Source of the DNA: Burkholderia plantarii
Lineage (GTDB): Bacteria; Pseudomonadota; Gammaproteobacteria; Burkholderiales; Burkholderiaceae
Reading direction: 5' to 3'
Assembly: GCF_001411805.1 (NCBI RefSeq)
Contig: NZ_CP007213.1
Coordinates: 3,038,001 to 3,102,000 of the forward strand
DNA length: 64,000 nt
Shown here: one piece after another, positions 7,707 to 15,367 of the stretch
Position numbering within the stretch: position 1 is the first letter of the stretch
Layout of the letters: the number at the start of each line of letters is the position of its first letter
The notes under the pieces: model-generated
The model's database searches: none
What the model was told of the DNA's origin: nothing
The model's input: only the letters and a program-made list of their open reading frames with translations
Position numbers and translations under genes: made by a program

Positions 7707-9134
7707 TCAGTGCGCGAACTTCCCGAACTTCAGCGTCCGCGCCGCCGGCACCATCGAGGCCGTCGGCGCCGAGGTCGGGCAGGCGTTGCAGCCGCACGCC
7801 GAGGTGCCGGCCGGCGCGGCCGGCTGACGATTGGTCCACTGCCCGTTCCAGCCGCCCTGGGCCGAGCACACGGCCGGGCAGACCGCCTGCGCCGCGCGGT
7901 AGTCGGCGATCGGCCGCGTGGTGTCGATATCGCAGCCGCACACGTAGTTGGCCTGCGCGCTCTGCTGGATCGGCGGGCTCATGGTGTCGAGCCAGTTGCG
8001 GGCCTGCGCGTCGAGCTTGAACATTTCCGGCTGGCCGGCGGCGTCGAGCAGCGCGTTCATCTTCGCGTACAGCGGATAGCTGGCCGCCAGCGTGTCGAGC
8101 ACGCTGCGCCGCGTGGCGAACAGGTATTGCGGCACCGCGCTGGCGTCCGGCCCGATGCTCTCGAGCATGGTCGTCGAGGCGGCGATCAGGTTGGCGAGCT
8201 GCACCGCCAGCGCGCGCGTGCCGCGCAGGTTGGTGGTGGTGTTTACGCCGATCACGTCGGCGTAGAACAGCGGCGGCTCGGCGTGGTCGGACAGCGGCAT
8301 GATCTTGAAGTCGATGTCCTGACGCGTCGCCTCGCTCATCGCCGACATCGATTCGGAATAGCCGATCACCGCGCGCCCCTCGCCGTTGCTGAACCAGACC
8401 GAGCGGTCGTACTGCCCCGGCAGGCTCGCCGTCGCGTTCGGGAAGCTGGCCATCGCGAGCAGCGTGCGCAGGCTCGCCACCGCGTCCGGATCGAGCTGTG
8501 CCGCGCTCCACGGCAGCGGCAGCGGATACGCGCCGTTCTGGCTGTGCGCCGCGTCGAGATACAGCGCGCTGCTGGTGGTGCCGCCCGACATGTCGAACAT
8601 CAGCCCGCGCCGGTCCGGCGGCATCTCGCTCGTGTAGGTGCATTGCTGCAGCGCCGCGTGGACCTGCGTGAGCGTGGTGGCGGCCGCGAGCGCCGCGTCG
8701 TGCTTGTGATAGAACAGCAGGTTCGCGCAGCCCAGCTGCGGCAGGCTGTAGTAGCGGTCCCCCACCTTCACGCCGTCGATCGCATAGGGCAGGTAGTCGC
8801 CGATGTTCTGCACCTCGCTGGCCGCGAGCGGTTCGAGCCAGTTCTTGCTGCGGAAGTAGTCGAAGAAAATCGCGTCGTAGATGTAGACGTCCGCGCTCGC
8901 GGGCGGATCACCCGAGTAGCCGCCGTCCCACTCGCTATCCGGCACGAACTGCAGCGCGATCTCGGGGTGGACCTTCTTCCATTCCGTCTCGATCGCCTGC
9001 TGGAACTGATCGACGCGGGGCACCCAGGGATAGAGCGCGACCGTCAACTGCTGGGGCGCGCCGGCGAACGCGTAAGGCAGGATCGCGAGCCAGCATCCCA
9101 CGGCAAGCATGAAGCGGCAGAACATTCGACGCAT
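7707..9134 (-). CDS. bcmE: Secreted thiaminase I (thiamine pyridinylase) with C-terminal MVL-like lectin tail
   Basis: A 475-residue exported enzyme of the thiaminase I family, which has a periplasmic-binding-protein fold. It displaces the thiazole of thiamine with a nucleophile. The signal peptide spans residues 1-24 (cleavage after AFA). Core motifs include the DVYIYDAIFFDYF stretch near residue 82 and LPQLGCANLLFY, whose Cys136 matches the catalytic cysteine of the family. After residue about 400 a Cys-rich tail appears: CGCDIDTTRPI, then AQAVCPAVCSAQGGWNGQW, then ACGCNACP. This resembles the mannan-binding MVL-type module of other secreted Burkholderia proteins. The start MRRMFCRF has AAGGAAAA upstream. 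It is the last gene of the operon, 52 bases after thiD. Gene symbol taken from the Clostridium botulinum bacimethrin cluster. Confidence 0.85.
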   Translation of the reverse strand: MRRMFCRFMLAVGCWLAILPYAFAGAPQQLTVALYPWVPRVDQFQQAIETEWKKVHPEIALQFVPDSEWDGGYSGDPPASADVYIYDAIFFDYFRSKNWLEPLAASEVQNIGDYLPYAIDGVKVGDRYYSLPQLGCANLLFYHKHDAALAAATTLTQVHAALQQCTYTSEMPPDRRGLMFDMSGGTTSSALYLDAAHSQNGAYPLPLPWSAAQLDPDAVASLRTLLAMASFPNATASLPGQYDRSVWFSNGEGRAVIGYSESMSAMSEATRQDIDFKIMPLSDHAEPPLFYADVIGVNTTTNLRGTRALAVQLANLIAASTTMLESIGPDASAVPQYLFATRRSVLDTLAASYPLYAKMNALLDAAGQPEMFKLDAQARNWLDTMSPPIQQSAQANYVCGCDIDTTRPIADYRAAQAVCPAVCSAQGGWNGQWTNRQPAAPAGTSACGCNACPTSAPTASMVPAARTLKFGKFAH

Positions 9135-9186
9135 GATTTTTCCTTGGTCTTTGATGCGCCGGTACCCCCGGCAGGATTGTCCGGCG

Positions 9187-9984
9187 CTAACGCCAGAGCG
9201 CGTGAAAATGGTGGGTCGGCCCGCGGCCATGGCCGACCTCGAGCCGCCAGGATTCCGCCAGCGCGCCGTTCAGATAGGCCTTCGCGCGCCGCACGCTCTC
9301 CTCCATCGGGTGATGCGGCAGCAGCGCGGCCACCGCCGCCGACAGCGTGCAGCCGGTGCCGTGATCGTTGCGTGTCGCGATGCGCGGCGCGGCCAGCTCG
9401 GTGGTGCCGCTCGCGCCGAACAGCAGGTCGGTGCTGTCCGCCCCCGCCAGGTGACCGCCCTTGAGCAGCACCCAGCGCGGGCCGAGCGCATGCAGCGCGG
9501 GCAGCGCCTCGTGCATCGCCGCCGGCGAGGCGGGGGCCGGCCGGTCGAGCAGCACGCCGGCCTCGGGCAGGTTCGGCGTGATCAGCGTGGCGATCGGCAC
9601 CAGCCGTTCACGGATCGCCGCCACCGCGTCGGGCGCGAGCAGCCGGTCGCCGCTCTTGGCCACCATCACGGGATCGAGCACGATGGTGGTGACGCGATGG
9701 CGAGCCAGCGCCGCGGCGACGGCCTCGACGATCTCCGCGGTGGCGAGCATCCCGAGCTTCACGGCATGCACGGTCACGTCGTCGAACACCGCATCGATCT
9801 GCTCGACGATGAAGGCCGGGTCGAGCGTCTGGAAGCCGCGCACGCCGCGGGTGTTTTGCGCGACCACCGCCGTGATGACCGACATCCCGTAGGCGCCGAG
9901 CGCCGAGAATGTCTTCAGGTCGGCCTGGATGCCGGCGCCGCCGGTCGGGTCGGTGCCGGCGATGCTGAGCACGTTGGCGATCAT
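9187..9984 (-). CDS. thiD: Hydroxymethylpyrimidine/phosphomethylpyrimidine kinase ThiD
   Basis: A 265-residue ribokinase-fold kinase that phosphorylates 4-amino-5-hydroxymethyl-2-methylpyrimidine (HMP) to HMP-P and HMP-PP. N-terminal SIAGTDPTGGAGIQADLKTF and C-terminal NDHGTGCTLSAAVAAL (the anion hole, with its cysteine) are typical and intact. Start MIANVLSIAG is the family start; an extension of 33 residues upstream is poor. It sits between the methyltransferase and thiaminase genes. It could salvage HMP released by thiaminase or phosphorylate the 2-methoxy analogue bacimethrin, which ThiD is known to accept. A second housekeeping thiD probably exists elsewhere in the genome. Confidence 0.92.
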   Translation of the reverse strand: MIANVLSIAGTDPTGGAGIQADLKTFSALGAYGMSVITAVVAQNTRGVRGFQTLDPAFIVEQIDAVFDDVTVHAVKLGMLATAEIVEAVAAALARHRVTTIVLDPVMVAKSGDRLLAPDAVAAIRERLVPIATLITPNLPEAGVLLDRPAPASPAAMHEALPALHALGPRWVLLKGGHLAGADSTDLLFGASGTTELAAPRIATRNDHGTGCTLSAAVAALLPHHPMEESVRRAKAYLNGALAESWRLEVGHGRGPTHHFHALWR

Positions 9985-10143
9985 GGGGACGGCATCCGCT
10001 GCGCCGGCGCGCGCCGATGCGGGCGCCGCAACCTGGTTGCCCGCGCAACCAGGCGGGCCGGGCCGGCAAAGCCGGCGCCGCACCGCCTGCGTGGCCGCAT
10101 CGCGCGACGCGCCGGCCGCCGCTTCAAGGCTCGCATCGGTGCC

Positions 10144-10893
10144 TCAGCCGCGCGGCTTGGTGGCCTGGAACAACACGAACGGCGCGTAGCCGCCGAGGTC
10201 GTCCACCGCCGGTTCGCCGTCGAGCGCGGGTGCCGTGTCCACCACGCTGAGCGCCTTCGCCGAATCGATCGCGAAGCCGGCCGAGATCAGCATCTCGCGG
10301 TAGGTGGTGGTGTCCCAGTGGGTATCGACGATCTCGAACACGCCGTGCCCCGGCACGTCGAGGAACACCGGCCGCTCGTCGCCGTCGTGGTACACCACGC
10401 CCGGATGGCCGTTGCGGAACGTCGGGTAGCTGACGCCGGTGGTGCGCGGGTTCGTGTCGAGGATGTAGAACCGGCCGCCCGGCTTCAGCACGCGGAACAC
10501 CTCGGCGGCGATGCGGCCCAGTTCCTCGCGCTCGGGGACGTTGATGAACAGGAAGCACGACACCGCGGCGTCGAAACTGGCCTCCGGAAACGGCGTGCTG
10601 CCGCTGCGGATCAGCGCGTAGTCGAGCCCGTCGCCGTCGGCACCGCCGGCGGCCCGGGCCTTCTCGATCATGGTCGGCGCGATGTCCACGCCCGTCACGT
10701 GCGCCACGCCCGCGGCCTTGAGCCGCCGCGAGACCTTGCCGCCGCCGCAGCCGTAGTCGAGCACGCGGATCGCGGTGCCCTGCGTGCCGGTGAGCGTGGC
10801 GATCAGCGGCTGGTAGCCGAAATGCGCTTCCACGCGATCGTCGTAGGCATCGAACAGGCGCGAGACCTGGTCCTCGGTCCAATCGGTTTTCAT
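10144..10893 (-). CDS. bcmC: SAM-dependent methyltransferase, candidate bacimethrin O-methyltransferase
   Basis: A 249-residue class I methyltransferase. Motif I is RVLDYGCGGGKVSRRL (about residues 43-58), motif II lies around VTGVDIAPTMIEKA, and the post-II region reads VFRVLKPGGRFYILD. In the bacimethrin pathway a methyltransferase puts a methyl group on O2 of 5-hydroxymethylcytosine; its position directly after the synthase- and glycosidase-like genes suggests that role. The gene starts 13 bases after the upstream stop, so it is in the same operon. The substrate is inferred from context only; the family is very broad. Confidence 0.75.
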   Translation of the reverse strand: MKTDWTEDQVSRLFDAYDDRVEAHFGYQPLIATLTGTQGTAIRVLDYGCGGGKVSRRLKAAGVAHVTGVDIAPTMIEKARAAGGADGDGLDYALIRSGSTPFPEASFDAAVSCFLFINVPEREELGRIAAEVFRVLKPGGRFYILDTNPRTTGVSYPTFRNGHPGVVYHDGDERPVFLDVPGHGVFEIVDTHWDTTTYREMLISAGFAIDSAKALSVVDTAPALDGEPAVDDLGGYAPFVLFQATKPRG

Positions 10894-10906
10894 CGTGTAT
10901 GCCCTG

Positions 10907-11896
10907 TCAGTGCAGCAATGCCAGCGTCTCGCCCCAGCGATTGAACAGATAGTCGCGATGGAACGGGTGAAGGAAGCTCAGCGAGCGGTCGGGGAGCGGT
11001 GCGTCGGAGCGGATCTGCCGGTACACCCAGAAGAGCCCGAGGATGTCGCGCCAGTACGGGTCGAGGTCGATGTCCTGCAGCGTCGCGAACGACACCTGCC
11101 CCGCGCGGATCCGCGCCTCGTGATCGAGTACGCGGCGGATCGTGGCCGGCCCGCAGCCGGGCGGCATGCGCGGCGGCGCCACCGCCGTGACGGCCGTGCC
11201 GGGAGGCCCGAGCAGCGCCTCGGCCTGCAGCAGGTTCTGGTCGTAGATGTGGACCGAGCCGACGTGGTGCGTGTAGGTGCCGAGTTCGCAGCCGATCGCC
11301 GAGGCCAGGTATTCCTGCAGGAACGTGAACGAGAACACGTCGTTGAGCAGGCCGACGTAGGCGTCGTTGGCGCGCATGAAGGCCACCATGTTCAAGCGCC
11401 CGTCGCGCAGCAGCAACTGCAGGCCGAGCGTGCAGGACACGTCGATGTTGCGCTTGTAGAGGTCCTCGCGCCCGTCGAAGATCTGCAGCACGACGCGCTT
11501 GCTCTCGGCGTCGTCGCGCTTGAGGATGTCGATCGCGCGTTCGATCTGGTCGATGCCGTCCTCGCCGAGATGCAGCAGCCGCGCACCGTAGCCGGTGCCG
11601 GGCAGGGTCTTGCCGTCCGCGCTGTAGCGCGCCATCGACGGCGCGTAGTACTCGATGAACGCGAGGTCGTTGCGCCCCGACAGGTACCACAGCGCCTCGG
11701 CGTAGTTGAACACCACGTTCTGCTTGCGCGAGGCATGGCGGCAGAAGCGCGCGAGCGGATCCTCGATCCGCGCGCTGTAGCCGATGATCTCGCGCTCGGC
11801 CTGGCCGCGCGGCGCGTTGCGGTATTCGTAGGCGGTGCAGACGTCGCGCAGCGTGGCGAGATACAGCTCGTCGAGATTCGCGAAATGGGTGCGCAT
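10907..11896 (-). CDS. bcmA: Thymidylate-synthase-fold CMP 5-hydroxymethylase (BcmA/MilA-like)
   Basis: A 329-residue protein of the thymidylate synthase fold. The nucleophile is Cys155 (NIDVSCTLGLQ, aligning with PPCH of ThyA), followed by RANDAYVGLLNDVFS, which aligns with RSCDVFLGLPFNIAS. The base-reading Asn of ThyA falls on Asp186 here, the same change that makes phage dCMP hydroxymethylases read cytosine. His216 and Tyr218 (VGSVHIYDQN) keep the sugar contacts. This predicts methylene-tetrahydrofolate-dependent hydroxymethylation of a cytosine nucleotide, as MilA (mildiomycin) and BcmA (bacimethrin) do with CMP. Its start lies 2 bases from the preceding stop, implying translational coupling to the glycosidase gene. 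Confidence 0.82.
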   Translation of the reverse strand: MRTHFANLDELYLATLRDVCTAYEYRNAPRGQAEREIIGYSARIEDPLARFCRHASRKQNVVFNYAEALWYLSGRNDLAFIEYYAPSMARYSADGKTLPGTGYGARLLHLGEDGIDQIERAIDILKRDDAESKRVVLQIFDGREDLYKRNIDVSCTLGLQLLLRDGRLNMVAFMRANDAYVGLLNDVFSFTFLQEYLASAIGCELGTYTHHVGSVHIYDQNLLQAEALLGPPGTAVTAVAPPRMPPGCGPATIRRVLDHEARIRAGQVSFATLQDIDLDPYWRDILGLFWVYRQIRSDAPLPDRSLSFLHPFHRDYLFNRWGETLALLH

Positions 11897-11898
11897 GA

Positions 11899-12354
11899 TC
11901 AGCGCCCGTCTTCCAGGCGCCCGATGGCCGCCTCGATCGTGCCCGGATCGAGATCGCCGTTGCGATACTCGACGCGCTCGAGACGCGTGACCGTGTGCAA
12001 GCCCTGCACGAGGTAGGCGTAGTCGCGGCCGGCCTCGAGCAGCAGCACGATCGGCTTGCCGAGCGCCGAGGCCCAGCCCAGCTCGATGTGCGTGCCCGGC
12101 GACGCGGGCGCGCCGGGAAACGCCACGAAGTAGTCGCACTGGCTGATCTGCTCGTAGTCGATGCGCGTGCATTGCTCCGGCGTCATGAATTCGCGGCCCC
12201 ATTTCTCGCGCCGATGCGCGCAATGCACGTCCCAGCCGCGCCCCTCGAAATGCTCGATCACGCGGCCGAACTGGTTGATGTGCTCGGCGGACATCGTGCC
12301 GGTCGCAGGATCCACCAGGGACTTGAACGGACCACCCAGGAACATTCGTTTCAT
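11899..12354 (-). CDS. bcmB: Nucleoside 2-deoxyribosyltransferase-like CMP/hmCMP N-glycosidase (BcmB/MilB-like)
   Basis: A 151-residue member of the nucleoside 2-deoxyribosyltransferase superfamily. MFLGGPFKS at the N-terminus is the phosphate/sugar loop. GTHIELGWASALGKPI (Glu91) carries the catalytic glutamate, matching the ELGYAYALGKP-type motif of the family. MilB and BcmB use this fold to hydrolyse 5-hydroxymethyl-CMP into free 5-hydroxymethylcytosine and ribose phosphate. The start overlaps the Nudix stop as ATGA, and the stop lies two bases before the synthase start, so all three genes are coupled. The pairing with a CMP-hydroxymethylase-like gene is the main functional evidence. Confidence 0.8.
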   Translation of the reverse strand: MKRMFLGGPFKSLVDPATGTMSAEHINQFGRVIEHFEGRGWDVHCAHRREKWGREFMTPEQCTRIDYEQISQCDYFVAFPGAPASPGTHIELGWASALGKPIVLLLEAGRDYAYLVQGLHTVTRLERVEYRNGDLDPGTIEAAIGRLEDGR

Positions 12355-12830
12355 CGCTGTCGTCTCTCTCGATTGGAATGATTGATCTCGTGAGCACGCA
12401 GGCCGACCCGGCCGACGTGATCCGCCAGAACTCCGGAAAACCCGTGAATGCCGTCCGGCATCCGTACCCACCGGCAATCGACCGCGTCGTCGCCGGGCCG
12501 CGGCTCGCCGCTCAGGTGGCGGCACAGCAGTGCGATCAGCACGTAGTGGTGATGCCGGCCGCTCGCATCGAACTCGCGCACCTCGACCACGTCGACCAGT
12601 TCGCCCACCTCGGCCTGCACGCCCGTTTCTTCCATCAATTCGCGCCGCGCGGCGTCGTGCAGGCTCTCGCCCGGCTCGACCGAGCCGCCGGGAAAGCCCC
12701 AGCTGCCCTTCTGCGGTTCCTTCCCGCGCTGCACCAGAATCAGCTCGTCGCCACGGAACACGATCGCGATCACCGCGACGCGCGGCCAGGCGGCCGGCGC
12801 TTGCGGGCCACCGCCCGGTTGCTCGCCCAT
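12351..12830 (-). CDS. Nudix hydrolase, first gene of the thiamine-antivitamin operon
   Basis: A 159-residue Nudix protein. The Nudix box is complete (GGSVEPGESLHDAARREL then MEETGV, about residues 45-68), so it should cleave a nucleoside-diphosphate-X bond with magnesium. ATG 12830 is preceded by GGAGAG; a TTG one codon upstream is also possible. It overlaps the next gene by 4 bases. E. coli NudJ (YmfB) hydrolyses HMP-PP and thiamine diphosphate, and phosphatases of that kind were recovered as bacimethrin resistance genes. A self-protection or nucleotide clean-up role is therefore reasonable, but the sequence alone does not fix the substrate. Confidence 0.85.
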   Translation of the reverse strand: MGEQPGGGPQAPAAWPRVAVIAIVFRGDELILVQRGKEPQKGSWGFPGGSVEPGESLHDAARRELMEETGVQAEVGELVDVVEVREFDASGRHHHYVLIALLCRHLSGEPRPGDDAVDCRWVRMPDGIHGFSGVLADHVGRVGLRAHEINHSNRERRQR

Positions 12831-13338
12831 CAAGTTTCGCTCTCCTTCGGATTGCCGGCGACACCCGATGCGCTTCGCTGATGCGCGGCGAACGCGCCGC
12901 CGGTCACCGGAAAATCGCCTGTCCGGATTCGCCGGTTTTCAAAAAATAACACATCGATTACAGTCGCGTCGTATCAAAAAGACATTAAATCAATTTCCCG
13001 AAGCAGTTAATATCCCACCTATCAAAATCAACCCATCAAGTAATTGACACATCACCGCGCTGGTGATTCCATATCGCTCACCTGCAAAAAGACGGCATCG
13101 GCACTAACCTGCCAGATATTCCAGTCTTTAACCAAAATGACCGATCGAAAATGTTGCAGCGCAATTTGAATCGGCCTGGATCCTTTTACCGGGAAGGGTT
13201 TTCGATGCATTGAACGAATTACCGGATACAGTCGTGCCGAATCATCCGGGCTCCCCGGCTGGTATCCGGATTATGCCAATTCGTCCCACATCGAATTCCC
13301 GACCCGCCACCGAGGTATGCCAATACGAGAGGCGAATA
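12831..13338. other. AT-rich divergent intergenic region
   Basis: About 500 bases of clearly lower GC than the surroundings, especially 12940-13180, between the minus-strand antivitamin operon and the plus-strand methyltransferase. It contains TTGACA at 13044-13049 and the small palindrome ATCACC-GCGCT-GGTGAT at 13051-13067. No consensus -10 sits at ideal spacing. I see no TPP riboswitch here. An in-frame extension of the downstream gene to 13210 exists but looks non-coding. Confidence 0.6.
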
Positions 13339-14133
13339 ATGCACGCAGCCACCACGGGATTTTCCAGGGCCTATGAGGCGCAACGGTATACGGATCCGCA
13401 TAATATTCTCCGTTCCGAAATTATCTACGGCGAAGGTTTCCAGAGTCCCGGCGGCCTGGCCGGCTTCAAGGCCATGCTGGCGGACCGCATGGCGCTCACG
13501 CCGGGCATGCGGCTGCTCGACATCGGTTCGGGGCTCGGCGGCGCGGCGTTCTATCTGTCGGATCGCTACGACGTGGAAGTGGTCGGCCTCGATACCGCGC
13601 CGCGCATGACGGAACTGTCGGTGATCCGGCAGACCACGCGCGATCCGCACCGGCGCGTGCTTTTCGTCAACGGCGACGTCCACGACGCGCAACTCGACGC
13701 GGGCGGCTTCGACCTGATCTATTCGCGCGACGTGCTGATGTACGAGCACGCCAAACCCGCGCTGTTCGCGCGCTGCCACGCGCTGCTCAAGCCGGGCGGC
13801 CGGCTGTTCGTCACGGACTTCTGCCGGCACCGCAGCTCGGCCGAGTTCGACGACTACATGGCCGCGTCGGGTTACGACCTGAAATCGATCGACGACTACG
13901 CGCGCATCATCGCCGGGGCCGGCTTCGCCCACGTCGAGCAGAGCGACCTGAGCGCGCTCGCCGAGGCCCAGCTCACGGCCGACCTGCGCCGCTATCGCGC
14001 GCGGCAGGCCTCGGGCGATCCGGCGATCGGGGACGCCGACGCCGAGCACATCGTCGAGCGCTGGCAGCGCAAGATCCGCTTCATGAAGGCCGGCTGGCTG
14101 ACACAGGGCCTGTTCGTCGCCGCCAGGGCGTGA
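13339..14133 (+). CDS. Phosphoethanolamine N-methyltransferase-like SAM methyltransferase
   Basis: A 264-residue methyltransferase. YGEGFQSPGGL before the fold and motif I RLLDIGSGLGGAAFYL resemble the YGxxFxSxGG...LDVGCGIGG pattern of phosphoethanolamine and related quaternary-amine N-methyltransferases. FDLIYSRDVLMYEHAKPALF matches the typical SRDTILHI-type segment. ATG 13339 has GAGAGG upstream. It is followed 37 bases later by a gamma-butyrobetaine-hydroxylase-like gene, so a methylated-amine substrate is attractive. It is divergent from the antivitamin operon; a link to it is possible but unproven. Confidence 0.7.
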   Translation: MHAATTGFSRAYEAQRYTDPHNILRSEIIYGEGFQSPGGLAGFKAMLADRMALTPGMRLLDIGSGLGGAAFYLSDRYDVEVVGLDTAPRMTELSVIRQTTRDPHRRVLFVNGDVHDAQLDAGGFDLIYSRDVLMYEHAKPALFARCHALLKPGGRLFVTDFCRHRSSAEFDDYMAASGYDLKSIDDYARIIAGAGFAHVEQSDLSALAEAQLTADLRRYRARQASGDPAIGDADAEHIVERWQRKIRFMKAGWLTQGLFVAARA

Positions 14134-14170
14134 GCGTCGTCGCTTGGTAGTCCTACCGGAGATCCGTCAC

Positions 14171-15337
14171 ATGCTGACCTCGCATCACGAGCATCTGGAA
14201 ATCGCCTGGCCCGACGGCCGCGCGAGCCGCTATCACTGGGTCTGGCTGCGCCAGGCCTGCCAATGCGACGGCTGCTTCAACCGCCATTGCCGCCAGCGGC
14301 ACTTCGATCCCGGCGCGGTGCCGGCCGACCTCCGGCCGGCCGCCGTCAGCGCCGACGACGCGGGCCTGCGCATCGTCTGGCCGGACGGCCATCCGAGCCA
14401 CTACGGCTTCGACTGGCTGCGCGGCGAGGACTACGACCAGCCGGGCCGCGCCGCGCCGGCCGAGGCGCGCCCCGCCTGGCGCCACTGGCCCGACGGCGCC
14501 CCGCCGGCGCTGCGCTTCGATCTCGCCGCGACGCTCCGCGACGACGCGCTGCTGCATCAGGCGCTGCGGCACCTGTTCGAATACGGGCTGGTGGTGCTGA
14601 AGGCCGAGCCGTCGCGCACCGTGGAGTTCGGCGCGGTGTATCGGCAGCTGGCGGGGTTTCTCGATCGCTCGTATTTCGGGGAGTTCTTCGATCTGGAGGT
14701 GAAGGCCGACGAGGAAACCGACAGCGTGTCGTTCAGCACCAGGGCGCTGCCGCTGCACACCGACATCCCGTACTGCTCGCCGCCGCCCGACTACCAGTTC
14801 CTCTACGGCCTCGACGTCAGTTCGCAATGCGCGCGCGACGGCATCGGCAGCACGCGTTTCGTGGACGGCTTCACGGTGGCCTGCGAGCTGCGCGACGCCG
14901 AGCCCGAGGCGTTCGCGCTGCTGGCCCGCACGCCGGTGCTCTATCGCGCCGAGTATCCGCAGGCGCGCAAGCGCTACGAGCATCGCACGCCGATCGTGCG
15001 GCTCGCGCCGGACGGCTCGATCGAACGCCTGATCAACAACCCGACGAAGATGTTCTTCGAGGGCATCGGCTTCGACGACATGCTGCCGCTGTTCCGGGCC
15101 TACCAGTCGCTCAAGTCGCGGCTCGTGGCCACCGGACGCTCGTATCTGCATGCGTGGTCGCAGGGCGACATGGTGGTCTGGGACAATCGCCGGATCTTCC
15201 ACGGACGCGGCGATTTCGGTGCGTCGGGCTTCACGCGCACGCTGCGCGGCGGGTATTTTCGCGAAGGCGAACTGCAGGCGCGCGCACGCTTCCTGGCCTC
15301 GCGCGCGGTCGGCCGGCGCGCCGTGGCCCACGCGTGA
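14171..15337 (+). CDS. Gamma-butyrobetaine dioxygenase-like 2-oxoglutarate/Fe(II) oxygenase
   Basis: A 388-residue protein with the two-domain layout of gamma-butyrobetaine/trimethyllysine hydroxylases. The N-terminal DUF971-type zinc domain has WLRQACQCDGCFNRHCRQR (cysteines and histidine binding zinc). The C-terminal TauD/TfdA domain has the iron ligands LHTDIPY (HxD, about residue 196) and a distal histidine in RRIFHGRGDF. Start 14171 is preceded by GGAG. It is probably co-transcribed with the methyltransferase upstream. True GbbH makes carnitine; whether this paralogue does, or hydroxylates another trimethylamine compound made by its neighbour, cannot be decided here. Confidence 0.8.
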   Translation: MLTSHHEHLEIAWPDGRASRYHWVWLRQACQCDGCFNRHCRQRHFDPGAVPADLRPAAVSADDAGLRIVWPDGHPSHYGFDWLRGEDYDQPGRAAPAEARPAWRHWPDGAPPALRFDLAATLRDDALLHQALRHLFEYGLVVLKAEPSRTVEFGAVYRQLAGFLDRSYFGEFFDLEVKADEETDSVSFSTRALPLHTDIPYCSPPPDYQFLYGLDVSSQCARDGIGSTRFVDGFTVACELRDAEPEAFALLARTPVLYRAEYPQARKRYEHRTPIVRLAPDGSIERLINNPTKMFFEGIGFDDMLPLFRAYQSLKSRLVATGRSYLHAWSQGDMVVWDNRRIFHGRGDFGASGFTRTLRGGYFREGELQARARFLASRAVGRRAVAHA

Positions 15338-15367
15338 ACGCACGGCGCCGGGCCTGCCGGGCATGCC

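Noticed and set aside
12969..13050. FNR-type TTGAT-N4-ATCAA sites
   Set aside because: Several ATCAA and TTGAT half-sites occur in the AT-rich patch, but none pair with the right spacing.
13210..13338. Upstream extension of the methyltransferase gene into the AT-rich region
   Set aside because: The 43 extra residues have no family support, while ATG 13339 has a ribosome binding site and starts the conserved protein.
12831..13338. A second TPP riboswitch for the antivitamin operon
   Set aside because: I looked for CTGAGA and the GATAATGCCGGCGTAGGAA-type core on the minus strand in this gap and found neither.
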